Positions 31,771 through 41,007 of a stretch of DNA of 64,000 nucleotides are shown here, one piece after another; the first letter of the stretch is position 1; every line of letters begins with the position of its first letter. A program made the translations under genes and the position numbers. Source of the DNA: Rahnella ecdela (GTDB lineage Bacteria; Pseudomonadota; Gammaproteobacteria; Enterobacterales; Enterobacteriaceae); the NCBI RefSeq assembly GCF_019049625.1, contig NZ_JAFMOY010000129.1, forward strand, positions 180,139-244,138, given 5' to 3'. The notes below the pieces were generated by a model, which did no database searches, was not told the origin of the DNA, and saw nothing but the letters and a program-made list of their open reading frames with translations.

Positions 31771-31862
31771 GTCTGACTTCCTTTTTAAGGTCAGTAAATT
31801 CAAAAAGTGAGTCAGCTCAGTTATGCCCTGTCTGCTGATCCAGGGGCGCAACGCGCGGGAGA

Positions 31863-33227
31863 TCAGTGAACTTTTACCTCTTCAGGGGCGATAGTCAGTC
31901 GTTCCGCCGGCATCAGGAGATTCAGCAGAATAGCGATAACGCCGCCGCTGGTCACCGCATGCCCGAAGATATTGCCGACGATTGGCGGGAACTGGCTGAG
32001 CACATCCGGCACGGCTTCAATGCCAAGACCGATGCCAAAGGCAATGGCGATAATCAGCATTTCGCGACGCCCGACCGGTGACTGCGTCATGATACGGATG
32101 CCCGCCGCGACTACGCTGCCAAACATCACCAGCGTTGCGCCGCCCAGAACGGGTGCCGGAATTTGCTGCAGGATTTCGCCGATAAACGGGAACAAGCCCA
32201 GTACTAATAATACCGCGCCGATATACATACCGACATAGCGACTGGCGACGCCGGTCATCTGGATAACACCGTTGTTTTGCGCAAAGGTCGTATTCGGGAA
32301 CGAGGAAAATGCCGCGGCGATCAGACAGCTGATGCCGTCGGCCAGAATGCCGCCCTTAAGGCGTTTACGGAAGCTTTCCCCCTCAATTGGCTGCTGCGAC
32401 AACATGCAGTTGGCGGTCAGATCGCCCACGGCTTCCAGAATGCTGATAAACGAGACCAGGGCGATCGGCACGAAAATAATCCAGTCGAATTTAAAGCCAA
32501 AACGGAAAAGTTGCGGCAACGCAAACCAGTCGCCTTGCAACGGTTTCGCACTAAGATGGCCGGTCAGTGCCGCGGCGAGGCAACCGACAACAATCCCCAG
32601 AACGATGGAGGAAAGACGCAGCCAGCGCACGTTAATACGGTTGCAGGCGACAATCACCAGCAACGTCAGTGCGCCCAGCCCGAGATTGGCCGGTGCGCCG
32701 AAATTCGTTGCGCCATGACCGCCCGCCCAGTCGGTAATACTGACTTTAATCAGGCTGATGCCGATCAGCGCAATGACGGTGCCGCTCACCAGTGGCGTAA
32801 ACACGCGGCGCATCTGGCCGATAAACCGGCTGACTAGCAGCGGGATAAAGGCCGCAACAAAGTTCACCCCGAAAATCATCGCCATGATGTCTTCCGGCGA
32901 ACCGCCGCGCCCTTTGACCATCATGCCGCCGGAGAGGATCACCCCCAAAAACGCAAAGCTGGTGCCCTGCAGACAAATCATGCCTGCGCCGACCGACATA
33001 AACCGGCGCGCCTGAATAAATGTCCCGATGCCGGACGCCAGTAAAGACATACTGATGAGATACGGCAGATACGCATTAAGCCCGAGAACCGAGCCGATAA
33101 TCAGCGGCGGCGTGATAATCCCGACCACGCTCGCCAGCACATGCTGGATGGCGGTGAAAAATGCCGGTGCCGGTGCAATGCGTTCTTCCAGTCCATAAAG
33201 AAGTTCTTTGTCGTTGGATTCTGACAT
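31863..33227 (-). CDS. NCS2-family purine/xanthine permease
   Basis: Inner-membrane nucleobase:cation symporter-2, 454 residues with about 12-14 hydrophobic segments. Family motifs are visible: QHVLASVVGIITPPLI, QGTSFAFLG (first half), and the substrate-binding and signature region ILEAVGDLTANCMLSQQP, SSFPNTTFAQNNGVIQMTGVASR. The sequence is closest in layout to XanP rather than to UraA; xanthine, urate or oxidised purine are candidate substrates. Upstream of the deaminase gene in the same direction. A short inverted repeat (CCGGAT / ATCCGG, 33238-33260) overlaps the region just before its start codon. Confidence 0.85.
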   Translation of the reverse strand: MSESNDKELLYGLEERIAPAPAFFTAIQHVLASVVGIITPPLIIGSVLGLNAYLPYLISMSLLASGIGTFIQARRFMSVGAGMICLQGTSFAFLGVILSGGMMVKGRGGSPEDIMAMIFGVNFVAAFIPLLVSRFIGQMRRVFTPLVSGTVIALIGISLIKVSITDWAGGHGATNFGAPANLGLGALTLLVIVACNRINVRWLRLSSIVLGIVVGCLAAALTGHLSAKPLQGDWFALPQLFRFGFKFDWIIFVPIALVSFISILEAVGDLTANCMLSQQPIEGESFRKRLKGGILADGISCLIAAAFSSFPNTTFAQNNGVIQMTGVASRYVGMYIGAVLLVLGLFPFIGEILQQIPAPVLGGATLVMFGSVVAAGIRIMTQSPVGRREMLIIAIAFGIGLGIEAVPDVLSQFPPIVGNIFGHAVTSGGVIAILLNLLMPAERLTIAPEEVKVH

Positions 33228-33492
33228 ATCGGGTTTTCCGGATGATGAGTGATGATCCGGTAATGCATAAATCAGGCCAGCAGCAGAAAAATTTCAGTTA
33301 AGGCACCCGCAATGCCCTGTTGAAGCGGTTTGCCGACCGAAGCCTGACACTGAAACTTTAAAATCAGCGTTGCGCAATTTGAGTACTTTTGTTTCATGAA
33401 ATGCGCGATTTTGGGTTTATTGCACAATAATGGGGCGTGAAAGGGATATTGAGGAGGGAGCCCTGACCTTGAGATCAGGGCTTAAACGTTTA
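33228..33492. other. Gene-free gap between epmA and the permease
   Basis: Holds an inverted repeat at 33238-33260 near the permease start, and at 33460-33482 a hairpin GCCCTGA / TCAGGGC after epmA with no T tract. No purine-riboswitch-like core or clear promoter pair was recognised. Confidence 0.5.
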
Positions 33493-34470
33493 TCAGGCGC
33501 GTGTGACCGGGAAGGCCAGCACATCGCTCAGGCTGGCAGCGCCCAGCGCAATCATAATCAGACGGTCAACGCCCAGCGCCACACCCGAACACTCCGGCAT
33601 ACCATGTTCTAATGCATCCAGCAGATTGTTATCGATAGGATGCTGCGGCAGGCCACGCGCCGCACGCTTACGGTTGTCCTGCTCAAAACGCTGACGCTGC
33701 TCACGGCTATCGGTCAGCTCACGGAAACCGTTCGCCAGCTCGATGCCTTTGTAATAGACCTCGAAACGTTCCGCGACACGGTGATCTTCAGTGCTGATTT
33801 CTGCCAGAGACGCCTGGGTCGCCGGGAAGTGATAAACGAACGTCGGTTTATCGCGACCGATATGCGGCTCAACGCCCATGGTAAACAGCAACTGCAACAG
33901 CGTATCGCGATCTTCTTCGGTATCCGCGATATTGGACAAATCCAGTTTCGCCGCAGCTTCGCGCAGCTCGGTTTTATCGGCAGATAACGGGTCTACATTC
34001 AGATGGCGGGTAAATGCCTGCTGATAAGACAACGTTTCAGCTGTATCGCAGTCGAGGACCTGCTGGAGTAAATCATCCACTTCATTCATCAGGCGGTACA
34101 TGTCATAACGCGGACGATACCATTCGAGCATGGTGAATTCAGGATTGTGATGACGGCCCGCTTCCTCATTACGGAAACTGCGTCCCATCTGATAAATCGG
34201 TCCGCTGCCTGCTGCCAGCAGACGTTTCATGTGATATTCCGGGCTGGTCATCAGATATAACGTCATGCCATCAGCCGCCCCCGGCCCGACAAAACGCGTC
34301 TCGAACGGCACCAGATGAATGTCGGTCACCGTGGCCTGGCTCATTGCCGGAGTTTCAACTTCCAGTACGCCGCGATCGGCAAAGAAACGTCGAATCTCAG
34401 CGAGGATAGCCGCACGCTTCAACAAATTGGCGACAGGAGCACTGGGTTGCCAGCTTGCTGTTTCGCTCAT
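33493..34470 (-). CDS. epmA: EF-P-(R)-beta-lysine ligase EpmA
   Basis: Class II lysyl-tRNA-synthetase-like enzyme of 325 residues without an anticodon-binding domain; it attaches (R)-beta-lysine to Lys34 of elongation factor P. Class II motifs: motif 1 near VETPAMSQ, motif 2 [20 protein letters not shown], motif 3 [13 protein letters not shown]. efp and epmB lie 5-6 kb away, so three genes of the modification pathway are close together. Divergent from frdA, as in E. coli. Confidence 0.96.
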   Translation of the reverse strand: MSETASWQPSAPVANLLKRAAILAEIRRFFADRGVLEVETPAMSQATVTDIHLVPFETRFVGPGAADGMTLYLMTSPEYHMKRLLAAGSGPIYQMGRSFRNEEAGRHHNPEFTMLEWYRPRYDMYRLMNEVDDLLQQVLDCDTAETLSYQQAFTRHLNVDPLSADKTELREAAAKLDLSNIADTEEDRDTLLQLLFTMGVEPHIGRDKPTFVYHFPATQASLAEISTEDHRVAERFEVYYKGIELANGFRELTDSREQRQRFEQDNRKRAARGLPQHPIDNNLLDALEHGMPECSGVALGVDRLIMIALGAASLSDVLAFPVTRA

Positions 34471-34574
34471 GGTGATTTACTCCGAATTCAGAAAAGTCAT
34501 GCAGTCTACCCGCATCCCCGCAGGCAAACAAATATCTCATTTTGCGAAGCGTGAAGCAGATAAAGCCCAAATGC

Positions 34575-34618
34575 GCGATCACATCAAATTACCACCCCTA
34601 CCCCTTTGGTATGATAAT
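34575..34618 (+). promoter_or_regulatory. frd promoter with FNR-like site and NarL-like heptamer
   Basis: 34575-34590 (GCGATCACATCAAATT) resembles the E. coli frd FNR site as recalled, TCGATCTCGTCAAATT, differing at three positions; it is a poor match to the general FNR consensus in the left half. A TATGAT/GATAAT -10 (34610-34618) places the site near -41, the class II position. TACCCCT at 34599-34605 fits the NarL heptamer TACYYMT. The start codon lies about 135 bases downstream. Confidence 0.6.
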
Positions 34619-34683
34619 TCCCTTACAAATAATAAGAATATTACCCGCCGGGACAGCGCCTGTATGTCATCGGGGTTCACTAA

Positions 34684-34736
34684 CTCTTCGATTATGAAGA
34701 GCTTTTCGCGGGTGTTTCAAACCCGATCTCATTGAT
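34684..34736 (+). repeat. Two hairpins in the frdA leader
   Basis: 34684-34701 forms CTCTTC / GAAGAG followed by CTTTTCG; directly after, about 34710-34726, CGGGT / ACCCG forms a second stem. The frdA ribosome site GTGGAGGA follows. They may stabilise the leader or influence initiation. Confidence 0.45.
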
Positions 34737-34753
34737 GATAGTGGAGGAATGCA

Positions 34754-36553
34754 GTGCAAACCTTTAACGCCGACATTGCAATTATAGGTGCAGGTGGGGC
34801 GGGTTTACGCGCAGCAATAGCCGCAGCGGAAGCCAATCCCAACCTGAATATCGCGTTGATTTCGAAAGTGTACCCTATGCGCAGTCACACCGTGGCAGCC
34901 GAAGGCGGTTCTGCCGCTGTAACGCAAGATCACGACAGCTTTGATTTTCACTTCCAGGATACCGTTTCCGGAGGCGACTGGCTGTGTGAGCAGGACGTGG
35001 TAGATCATTTCGTTCATCAATGCCCGACTGAAATGGCCCAGCTTGAGCTGTGGGGTTGCCCCTGGAGCCGTAAGGATGATGGTTCAGTCAATGTCCGCCG
35101 CTTTGGTGGAATGAAGATCGAACGCACGTGGTTTGCGGCGGATAAAACCGGCTTCCACATGCTGCACACGCTGTTCCAGACCTCACTGAAATACCCGCAA
35201 ATCAAACGCTTCGACGAGCATTTCGTTCTCGACATTCTGGTTGATGAAGGCCAGGTGCGCGGCGTGGTCGCCATCAATATGATGGAAGGCACACACGTGC
35301 AAATCCGTGCCAACGCGGTAGTCATGGCCACTGGCGGCGCAGGCCGCGTTTACCGCTACAACACCAACGGCGGTATAGTTACTGGTGACGGTATGGGTAT
35401 GGCGTTCCGTCACGGCATTCCGCTGCGTGATATGGAGTTCGTGCAATATCATCCTACCGGCCTGCCGGGTTCCGGCATTCTGATGACAGAAGGCTGCCGT
35501 GGTGAAGGCGGTATTCTGGTTAATAAAGACGGTTACCGTTATTTGCAGGATTACGGCATGGGACCGGAAACGCCGCTGGGTGAGCCGAAAAATAAATACA
35601 TGGAGCTGGGTCCGCGCGACAAAGTTTCTCAGGCCTTCTGGCACGAATGGCGTGCTGGCCGAACCATCTCAACGCCGCGTGGCGACGTTGTGTATCTGGA
35701 TCTACGTCATCTCGGCGAGAAGAAACTGCGCGAACGTCTGCCGTTCATTTGTGAGCTGGCAAAAGCTTACGTCGGCGTCGATCCGATTACCGATCCGATC
35801 CCTGTGCGCCCGACCGCGCACTACACCATGGGTGGTATCGAAACGGATGCGCAGTGTGAAACCCGCATCAAAGGACTGTTTGCGGTCGGTGAATGTTCGT
35901 CCGTCGGTCTGCACGGCGCCAACCGACTGGGCTCCAACTCGCTGGCAGAACTGGTCGTGTTCGGGCGTATGGCCGGTGAAAAAGCCGCAGAACGCGCCGC
36001 CGAAACTAAAGACACCGGAAACAGCGCCGCACTCGACGCGCAGGTGCGTGATATCGAAAACCGTCTGGCCGCACTCATGGCGCAGGAAGGCAACGAAAGC
36101 TGGGCCGCCATCCGCGACGAAATGGGTCTGGCGATGGAAGAAGGCTGCGGGATTTACCGCACCACTGAGCTGATGCAAAAAACCATCGATAAGCTGGCCG
36201 AACTGAAAGAACGCTTCAAACGGGTGAAAATTCAGGATACCTCCAGCGTTTTCAATACGGATCTTCTGTACACCATCGAACTGGGACATGGTCTGGAAGT
36301 GGCCGAATGTATGGCACATTCCGCGATCAATCGTCGTGAATCACGCGGCGCGCACCAGCGTCTCGATGAAGGCTGTACAGAACGCGATGACGTGAATTTC
36401 CTCAAGCATACTCTGGCCTTTTATCAGCCAGATTCCGCCCCGCGTCTGGAATACGGAGACGTGAAAATTACCACGCTGCCACCGGCAAAACGCGTTTACG
36501 GCGGGGAATCTGAGACTCACGATAAAAAAGATAAGGAGCAATCACGTGGCTAA
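34754..36553 (+). CDS. frdA: Fumarate reductase flavoprotein subunit
   Basis: Catalytic subunit reducing fumarate to succinate in anaerobic respiration; covalently bound FAD. 599 residues. N-terminal dinucleotide fold [10 protein letters not shown], covalent-FAD histidine His45 in [10 protein letters not shown], active-site region [21 protein letters not shown] and [10 protein letters not shown], and the FAD C-terminal loop [18 protein letters not shown]. Start is GTG at 34754, as in E. coli (MQTF). First gene of frdABCD; its last 8 bases overlap frdB. Confidence 0.97.
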   Translation: MQTFNADIAIIGAGGAGLRAAIAAAEANPNLNIALISKVYPMRSHTVAAEGGSAAVTQDHDSFDFHFQDTVSGGDWLCEQDVVDHFVHQCPTEMAQLELWGCPWSRKDDGSVNVRRFGGMKIERTWFAADKTGFHMLHTLFQTSLKYPQIKRFDEHFVLDILVDEGQVRGVVAINMMEGTHVQIRANAVVMATGGAGRVYRYNTNGGIVTGDGMGMAFRHGIPLRDMEFVQYHPTGLPGSGILMTEGCRGEGGILVNKDGYRYLQDYGMGPETPLGEPKNKYMELGPRDKVSQAFWHEWRAGRTISTPRGDVVYLDLRHLGEKKLRERLPFICELAKAYVGVDPITDPIPVRPTAHYTMGGIETDAQCETRIKGLFAVGECSSVGLHGANRLGSNSLAELVVFGRMAGEKAAERAAETKDTGNSAALDAQVRDIENRLAALMAQEGNESWAAIRDEMGLAMEEGCGIYRTTELMQKTIDKLAELKERFKRVKIQDTSSVFNTDLLYTIELGHGLEVAECMAHSAINRRESRGAHQRLDEGCTERDDVNFLKHTLAFYQPDSAPRLEYGDVKITTLPPAKRVYGGESETHDKKDKEQSRG

Positions 36554-37280
36554 AATGCGCAGCCTGAAGGTTGAAATCATGCGCTATAACCCGGAAACGG
36601 ACAGCGCGCCGCATCCGGTGGTGTATGACGTGCCTTTCGATGAAACAACGTCTCTGCTCGATGCTCTGGGCTATATCAAAGACCATCTGGCCGCTGACCT
36701 TTCTTATCGCTGGTCATGCCGTATGGCAATTTGTGGCTCGTGCGGAATGATGGTCAATCGGGTGCCGAAGCTGGCCTGCAAAACCTTCCTGCGGGAATAT
36801 CCTGAAGGTATGCAGATTGAGGCATTAGGTAACTTCCCGGTTGAGCGTGACCTGGTGGTCGATATGACCCACTTTATCGAAAGTCTGGAAGCTATCAAAC
36901 CTTACATCATCGGCAATACCCGCACGGTCGGAGAAGGGCCGGGTAAACAAACGCCTGCACAAATGGAGAAATACCATCAGTTCTCAGGCTGCATCAACTG
37001 CGGTTTGTGTTACGCCGCCTGCCCGCAGTTTGGCCTGAATCCGGAATTCATCGGCCCGGCCGCTATCACGCTGGCGCACCGCTACAACCTCGATAACCGT
37101 GACCACGGCAAGGCACAACGTATGCCGCAGTTAAACGGTCAGAACGGGGTCTGGAGCTGTACGTTTGTCGGTTATTGCTCCGAAGTCTGTCCGAAGCACG
37201 TTGACCCCGCCGCAGCCATTCAGCAAGGTAAAGTCGAAAGCTCCAAAGACTTCATGATAGCGAGGCTGAGACCGCAATGA
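36546..37280 (+). CDS. frdB: Fumarate reductase iron-sulfur subunit
   Basis: Electron-transfer subunit, 244 residues, with all ligands: 2Fe-2S Cys58, 63, 66, 78; 4Fe-4S and 3Fe-4S clusters from Cys149, 152, 155, 159 and Cys205, 211, 215. The start is GTG at 36546, preceded by AAGGAG, and overlaps the end of frdA by 8 bases, indicating coupled translation. Ends 11 bases before frdC. Confidence 0.97.
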   Translation: MAKMRSLKVEIMRYNPETDSAPHPVVYDVPFDETTSLLDALGYIKDHLAADLSYRWSCRMAICGSCGMMVNRVPKLACKTFLREYPEGMQIEALGNFPVERDLVVDMTHFIESLEAIKPYIIGNTRTVGEGPGKQTPAQMEKYHQFSGCINCGLCYAACPQFGLNPEFIGPAAITLAHRYNLDNRDHGKAQRMPQLNGQNGVWSCTFVGYCSEVCPKHVDPAAAIQQGKVESSKDFMIARLRPQ

Positions 37281-37291
37281 GGGAGGAAAAT

Positions 37292-37702
37292 ATGACGACT
37301 CAAAGTACGGGCAGCAAACGTAAACCCTATGTGCGTGAGATGAAAGCCAGCTGGTGGAAGAGCTTACCGTTCTACCGTTTCTATATGCTGCGCGAAGGCA
37401 CAGCGGTGCCGGCTGTCTGGTTCAGCATTTTGCTGCTGGCCGGAGTTTTCTCGTTACGTAACGGGCCGGAAAGCTGGGCGGGTTTTGTACATTTTCTGCA
37501 AAACCCGATAGTCATACTGATTAACCTGATAGCCTTGCTTGCGGCCCTGCTGCATACCAAAACCTGGTTCGAACTGGCGCCAAAAGCGTCCATCGTGGTG
37601 GTAAAAGGTAAAAAAATGGGACCGGAACCGGTGATAGCCGGTTTCTGGGGTGTGACCATCGTCGTGACGCTGGTTGTTCTCGCCATCGCGCTGTTTCTTT
37701 AA
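37292..37702 (+). CDS. frdC: Fumarate reductase membrane anchor FrdC
   Basis: 136-residue inner-membrane subunit with three hydrophobic helices, binding menaquinol with Frd[10 protein letters not shown] and [20 protein letters not shown] are the conserved N-terminal segments. ATG 37292 has a strong GGGAGG ribosome site; an upstream in-frame ATG at 37277 overlaps frdB and is less likely. Five residues longer than E. coli FrdC, owing to a TQSTGS insertion near the N-terminus. Confidence 0.95.
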   Translation: MTTQSTGSKRKPYVREMKASWWKSLPFYRFYMLREGTAVPAVWFSILLLAGVFSLRNGPESWAGFVHFLQNPIVILINLIALLAALLHTKTWFELAPKASIVVVKGKKMGPEPVIAGFWGVTIVVTLVVLAIALFL

Positions 37703-37711
37703 GGAGGCGAC

Positions 37712-38071
37712 ATGAAAAATACTCTTCCTAAACGTTCAGACGAGCCGGTATTCTGGGGATTGTTTGGTGCGGGCGGTATGTGGAGCGCGATTTTCGCGCC
37801 GGTGATGATTCTGCTGGTGTGCTTCCTGCTGCCGCTGGGTTTCTTCCCCGGCGACGCACTGAGCTATCCGCGCGTGCTGGCGTTTGCACAGAGCTGGATC
37901 GGACGCCTGTTCCTGCTGCTGATGATCGTGCTGCCCATCTGGTGCGGACTGCACAGGATCCATCACTCTATGCATGACCTGAAGATCCACGTTCCTGCCG
38001 GAAAATGGGTATTCTATGGACTGGCGACGATCTTAAGCATCGTCACTCTAATTGTGCTGATCCGCCTCTGA
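37712..38071 (+). CDS. frdD: Fumarate reductase membrane anchor FrdD
   Basis: 119 residues, three transmembrane helices; second anchor subunit ([16 protein letters not shown] at the N-terminus, [15 protein letters not shown] with the conserved histidines). Strong GGAGG ribosome site, 9 bases after frdC. Last gene of the operon. Confidence 0.96.
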   Translation: MKNTLPKRSDEPVFWGLFGAGGMWSAIFAPVMILLVCFLLPLGFFPGDALSYPRVLAFAQSWIGRLFLLLMIVLPIWCGLHRIHHSMHDLKIHVPAGKWVFYGLATILSIVTLIVLIRL

Positions 38072-38090
38072 TCCTCAAAGATCGGACTTT

Positions 38091-38120
38091 GCAGCGGCCA
38101 TTTCTCTGGCCGCTGTTTTC
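38091..38120 (+). terminator. Terminator of frdABCD
   Basis: Stem CAGCGGCCA / TGGCCGCTG with a 6-base loop, followed by TTTTC. In E. coli the corresponding hairpin is the ampC attenuator; here the next gene is blc. Confidence 0.88.
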
Positions 38121-38159
38121 ATTCCTGCTCCCCCCATTTCCCCTTTTCCTTTTTGTTAC

Positions 38160-38167
38160 CTACACTT
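38160..38167 (+). promoter_or_regulatory. Sigma-S-like -10 element of blc
   Basis: CTACACTT fits the extended -10 pattern favoured by stationary-phase sigma-S. It lies 27 bases before the blc ATG. blc depends on RpoS in E. coli. Confidence 0.5.
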
Positions 38168-38194
38168 AGATAAAATCCTAAGGAAGGAAACTTT

Positions 38195-38719
38195 ATGCGC
38201 ATCTGGTCAAAACTTAGCGTTATCTTTACGGCACTCATGTCCGTTGCCTGTAGCGTCACGCCACCCGCCGACGTCAAAGTCGTCAATAACTTCGAACTTA
38301 CCCGCTATCTGGGTACATGGTATGAAGTCGCCAGACTGGATCATAGTTTTGAAAGTGGACTTGAGCGCGTGACGGCCAATTACAGCCTGCGTGACGATGG
38401 CGGTGTGAAAGTGATTAACCGCGGGTTTAATCCGCAGAAGAACAAATGGCAGGAAAGCGAGGGCAAAGGTTACTTCACTGGATCACCCGCAAGAGCGGCA
38501 CTCAAGGTATCATTCTTCGGCCCGTTCTATGGTGGCTATAACGTGATTGAACTGGATAAGGATTACCGCTACGCGCTGGTCTGCGGACCGGATAAAAGCT
38601 ATTTGTGGATCCTGTCGCGTACACCGACGCTGGATGACGGCGTGAAGCAGAAGCTTCTGCAAACTGCGCAGCAATACGGGTTTGATACCAGTAAACTGGT
38701 GTGGGTGAAACAGCCTTAA
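38195..38719 (+). CDS. blc: Outer-membrane lipoprotein Blc (bacterial lipocalin)
   Basis: Lipocalin of 174 residues, lipid-anchored to the outer membrane, binding lysophospholipids. Signal peptide with lipobox SVAC (Cys19, as in the E. coli VVAC variant), then the lipocalin signature NFELTRYLGTWYEVARLDH and the C-terminal RTPTLDD strand region. AAGGAAGG ribosome site. In E. coli ampC and sugE flank blc; neither is present here. Confidence 0.93.
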   Translation: MRIWSKLSVIFTALMSVACSVTPPADVKVVNNFELTRYLGTWYEVARLDHSFESGLERVTANYSLRDDGGVKVINRGFNPQKNKWQESEGKGYFTGSPARAALKVSFFGPFYGGYNVIELDKDYRYALVCGPDKSYLWILSRTPTLDDGVKQKLLQTAQQYGFDTSKLVWVKQP

Positions 38720-38749
38720 CTTCTTTTTTTCCGGCCCCCAGAAACAACA

Positions 38750-38773
38750 CTGCCTGCATCAAAGTGCAGGCAG
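38750..38773. terminator. Shared hairpin between blc and ecnB
   Basis: CTGCCTGCA / TGCAGGCAG, 9-bp perfect stem, 6-base loop; T-rich sequence follows better on the minus strand (TGTTGTTTC), so it serves ecnB and possibly blc. Confidence 0.7.
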
Positions 38774-38801
38774 ACTTCAGCTTACTTCACGTCATTCGCC
38801 G

Positions 38802-38936
38802 TTATTGCGCGCTTTTCTGGATTGCTTGCCCGCCGGCAGATACGTCTTCACCCACGCCACGCGTGGTGTTGCAGGCAGTTAACGCAGAAGACAGGATAAG
38901 AACAGACAAGACAGCGAGGATACTTTTCTTCAGCAT
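38802..38936 (-). CDS. ecnB: Entericidin B
   Basis: 44-residue lipoprotein: signal peptide with lipobox LTAC, then the entericidin core [17 protein letters not shown]. In E. coli EcnB is a bacteriolytic lipoprotein induced by RpoS in stationary phase and balanced by EcnA. ATG 38936 was chosen by alignment and by the GGAAGG ribosome site; the longer open frame to 39110 has no matching N-terminus. A sigma-S-like -10 precedes it. Confidence 0.9.
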   Translation of the reverse strand: MLKKSILAVLSVLILSSALTACNTTRGVGEDVSAGGQAIQKSAQ

Positions 38937-38976
38937 ATAAATTTCCTTCCTATAAGAGAATGTAAAGTACGACACC

Positions 38977-38986
38977 TTAAGTGTAG
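38977..38986 (-). promoter_or_regulatory. Sigma-S-like -10 element of ecnB
   Basis: CTACACTTAA on the minus strand matches the sigma-S -10 consensus fully and begins 50 bases before the ecnB ATG. Confidence 0.6.
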
Positions 38987-39054
38987 CTAACTTTCTGGAT
39001 ACAGAAGGAAACAGGCGGGATTTTAGGACTGTTGGTAAAACAAGGCTGAAGGGA

Positions 39055-39183
39055 TCAGCCTGCTTTGGAAATCGCGCCACCCAGATGCTGGATGTCTTCA
39101 CCGAAACCATGAACCGTGTTGCAGCCGGATAACGAAGCCAGCAACATCACTGAAACTACGATAAACATCATCTTCTTCAACAT
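39055..39183 (-). CDS. ecnA: Entericidin A-like lipoprotein
   Basis: Small gene of 42 codons found by reading the minus strand: the product begins [10 protein letters not shown], has the lipobox LSGC (Cys21), and ends with the entericidin core [20 protein letters not shown], matching EcnA, the antidote lipoprotein of the EcnA/EcnB pair. It precedes ecnB in the same direction, 118 bases apart, as in E. coli. The ribosome site is weak (GGA 11 bases upstream). Confidence 0.85.
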   Translation of the reverse strand: MLKKMMFIVVSVMLLASLSGCNTVHGFGEDIQHLGGAISKAG

Positions 39184-39213
39184 GGTAAACACAATCCAAT
39201 TCAACTAGTTGGG

Positions 39214-39255
39214 GCTGAAAAGCTGCGACAGGCTTTCACCTGCGGCAGCTTTCAT
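39214..39255 (-). terminator. Terminator after efp
   Basis: Minus-strand stem AAAGCTGC / GCAGCTTT with further inner pairing (GCAGG / CCTG), ending in CTTTTC. It lies just past the efp stop and before ecnA. Confidence 0.65.
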
Positions 39256-39277
39256 CCGACGTAATAAGTATTGAAAC

Positions 39278-39844
39278 TTATTTAACGCGGGAAACGTATT
39301 CGCCAGAGCGGGTGTCACAACGGACGATCTCGCCGATCTGCACGAACAATGGCACTTTAACGACTGCGCCGGTGCTCAGGGTCGCTGGCTTGCCGCCAGT
39401 ACCTGCGGTATCACCTTTCAGGCCCGGGTCAGTATCCACAACTTCTGCTTCGATGAAGTTCGGTGGCTGAACAGCGATAGGACGACCATCCCAAAGAGTC
39501 ACGATACATTCGGCATTGTCTTGCAGCCATTTTGACGCTTCAGAAACGGTTTTAGCTTCAACACCGTGCTGCTCGAAAGTCTCAGGGTGCATGAAGTGGT
39601 AGAACTCACCGTCGTTGTACAGGTAAGTCATGTTGGTATCTACAACGTCAGCGCCTTCGCATGAGTCGGTAGATTTGAAGGTTTTTTCTACACGGGAACC
39701 GGTCAGCAAACGACGCATTTTAACGCGCGCAAAAGCCTGACCTTTGCCTGGTTTTACAAATACACTGTCTTCGATAGCGAAAGGCTCGCCCTCGAACATG
39801 ATTTTAAGACCCGGACGGAAATCGTTGCTAGAATAAGTCGCCAT
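39278..39844 (-). CDS. efp: Elongation factor P
   Basis: 188 residues; rescues ribosomes stalled at consecutive prolines. KOW-like domain I with the modified Lys34 in KPGKGQ (residues 31-36), then two OB domains. The C-terminal YVSRVK is standard. The divergent epmB starts only 38 bases away, and epmA lies 5 kb to the left, so writer enzymes and substrate are encoded together. Confidence 0.97.
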   Translation of the reverse strand: MATYSSNDFRPGLKIMFEGEPFAIEDSVFVKPGKGQAFARVKMRRLLTGSRVEKTFKSTDSCEGADVVDTNMTYLYNDGEFYHFMHPETFEQHGVEAKTVSEASKWLQDNAECIVTLWDGRPIAVQPPNFIEAEVVDTDPGLKGDTAGTGGKPATLSTGAVVKVPLFVQIGEIVRCDTRSGEYVSRVK

Positions 39845-39881
39845 GATGGCCCTCTAATTTTAAACTGGTATTAGCCAAAAA

Positions 39882-40910
39882 ATGGCAAACATTGTAACCC
39901 TAAACACGCCATTTAGAGAAGATTGGTTGTATCAACTCGGCGATGTTATCACTGACCCGGATGAACTGCTTACTCTTCTGGCACTTAACGACAATGCAGA
40001 ACTGGAAAGTGGGCGTGAAGCCCGTCGTTTGTTCCCGCTTCGCGTGCCCCGCGCCTTTGTGGCACGTATGCAGCCGGGCGATCCACAGGATCCTTTATTG
40101 CTTCAGGTATTGACCGCGCGCGAGGAATTTATCGCCGCACCGGGCTTTACCACCGACCCGCTTGATGAACAACGCAGCGTTGTTCCGGGTCTGTTGCACA
40201 AGTATAGCAATCGCGCCCTGTTACTGGTGAAAGGCGGATGTGCGGTGAATTGCCGCTACTGTTTCCGCCGTCATTTTCCGTATCAGGACAACCAGGGAAA
40301 TAAGGCCAACTGGGTTCAGGCGCTGGATTATATCCGCACACGCCCCGAACTCGATGAAATTATTTTCTCCGGCGGCGATCCGCTAATGGCCAAAGATCAC
40401 GAACTCGACTGGCTGATCGGTGAACTTGAAGGCATCGCGCACATTAAACGTCTGCGAATTCATACCCGTTTGCCGGTGGTTATTCCTGCACGTATCACAG
40501 ATACCTTCTGCCAGCGCCTTGAAAAATCACGTCTTCAGGTACTGATGGTGACGCATATCAATCACGCCAATGAGATTGATGATGCCCTACGCGCCAGCAT
40601 GGCGAAACTGAAACGCCACGGCGTGACGCTGCTCAATCAGAGCGTACTGCTGCGCGGCGTCAATGATTCCGCCGATGTACTGGCGATACTGAGCAATGCG
40701 CTGTTTGATACCGGTATTCTGCCTTACTACATCCACGTGCTGGATAAAGTCCAGGGCGCGGCGCATTTCATGGTGAACGACGACGAAGCGCGCGTCATCA
40801 TGAAAGGGCTGATGAGTAAAGTTTCCGGATATATGGTGCCGAAACTCACCCGCGAGATTGGCGGCGAGCCGAGTAAAACCATTTTGGATCTGCGGCTGAA
40901 GCAGTCTTAA
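39882..40910 (+). CDS. epmB: EF-P beta-lysylation protein EpmB (lysine 2,3-aminomutase)
   Basis: Radical-SAM, PLP-dependent enzyme of 342 residues that makes (R)-beta-lysine for EF-P. The radical-SAM cluster motif GGCAVNCRYCF supplies Cys120, Cys124 and Cys127; GGDPL follows; a PLP-binding lysine is expected in the C-terminal part (around the GAAHFMV or KVSGYMVPKL segment). Aligns with E. coli EpmB throughout. Divergent from efp with a 37-base gap. Confidence 0.96.
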   Translation: MANIVTLNTPFREDWLYQLGDVITDPDELLTLLALNDNAELESGREARRLFPLRVPRAFVARMQPGDPQDPLLLQVLTAREEFIAAPGFTTDPLDEQRSVVPGLLHKYSNRALLLVKGGCAVNCRYCFRRHFPYQDNQGNKANWVQALDYIRTRPELDEIIFSGGDPLMAKDHELDWLIGELEGIAHIKRLRIHTRLPVVIPARITDTFCQRLEKSRLQVLMVTHINHANEIDDALRASMAKLKRHGVTLLNQSVLLRGVNDSADVLAILSNALFDTGILPYYIHVLDKVQGAAHFMVNDDEARVIMKGLMSKVSGYMVPKLTREIGGEPSKTILDLRLKQS

Positions 40911-40938
40911 CACATACTTCTTCCCCCAGCATACATGC

Positions 40939-40970
40939 AAAAAGGGATGCCATTGGCATCCCTTTATTCT
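40939..40970. terminator. Bidirectional terminator between epmB and the yjeI-like gene
   Basis: AAAGGGATGCC / GGCATCCCTTT, 11-bp perfect stem, 3-base loop, A-run before and T-rich sequence after. Confidence 0.85.
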
Positions 40971-41007
40971 ATCTGGCATTCACGCAATTAAACGGCGTGC
41001 AGCCCGA

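Noticed and set aside
31741..31851. N-terminal extension of the deaminase to 31851
   Set aside because: The start at 31770 has a good ribosome site and the extension has no family similarity.
33228..33492. Purine riboswitch before the permease
   Set aside because: No conserved three-way-junction core was recognised in either strand.
34571..34590. Classical consensus FNR site at frd
   Set aside because: Only the right half (ATCAA) matches the consensus; it is reported instead as an E. coli-frd-like site.
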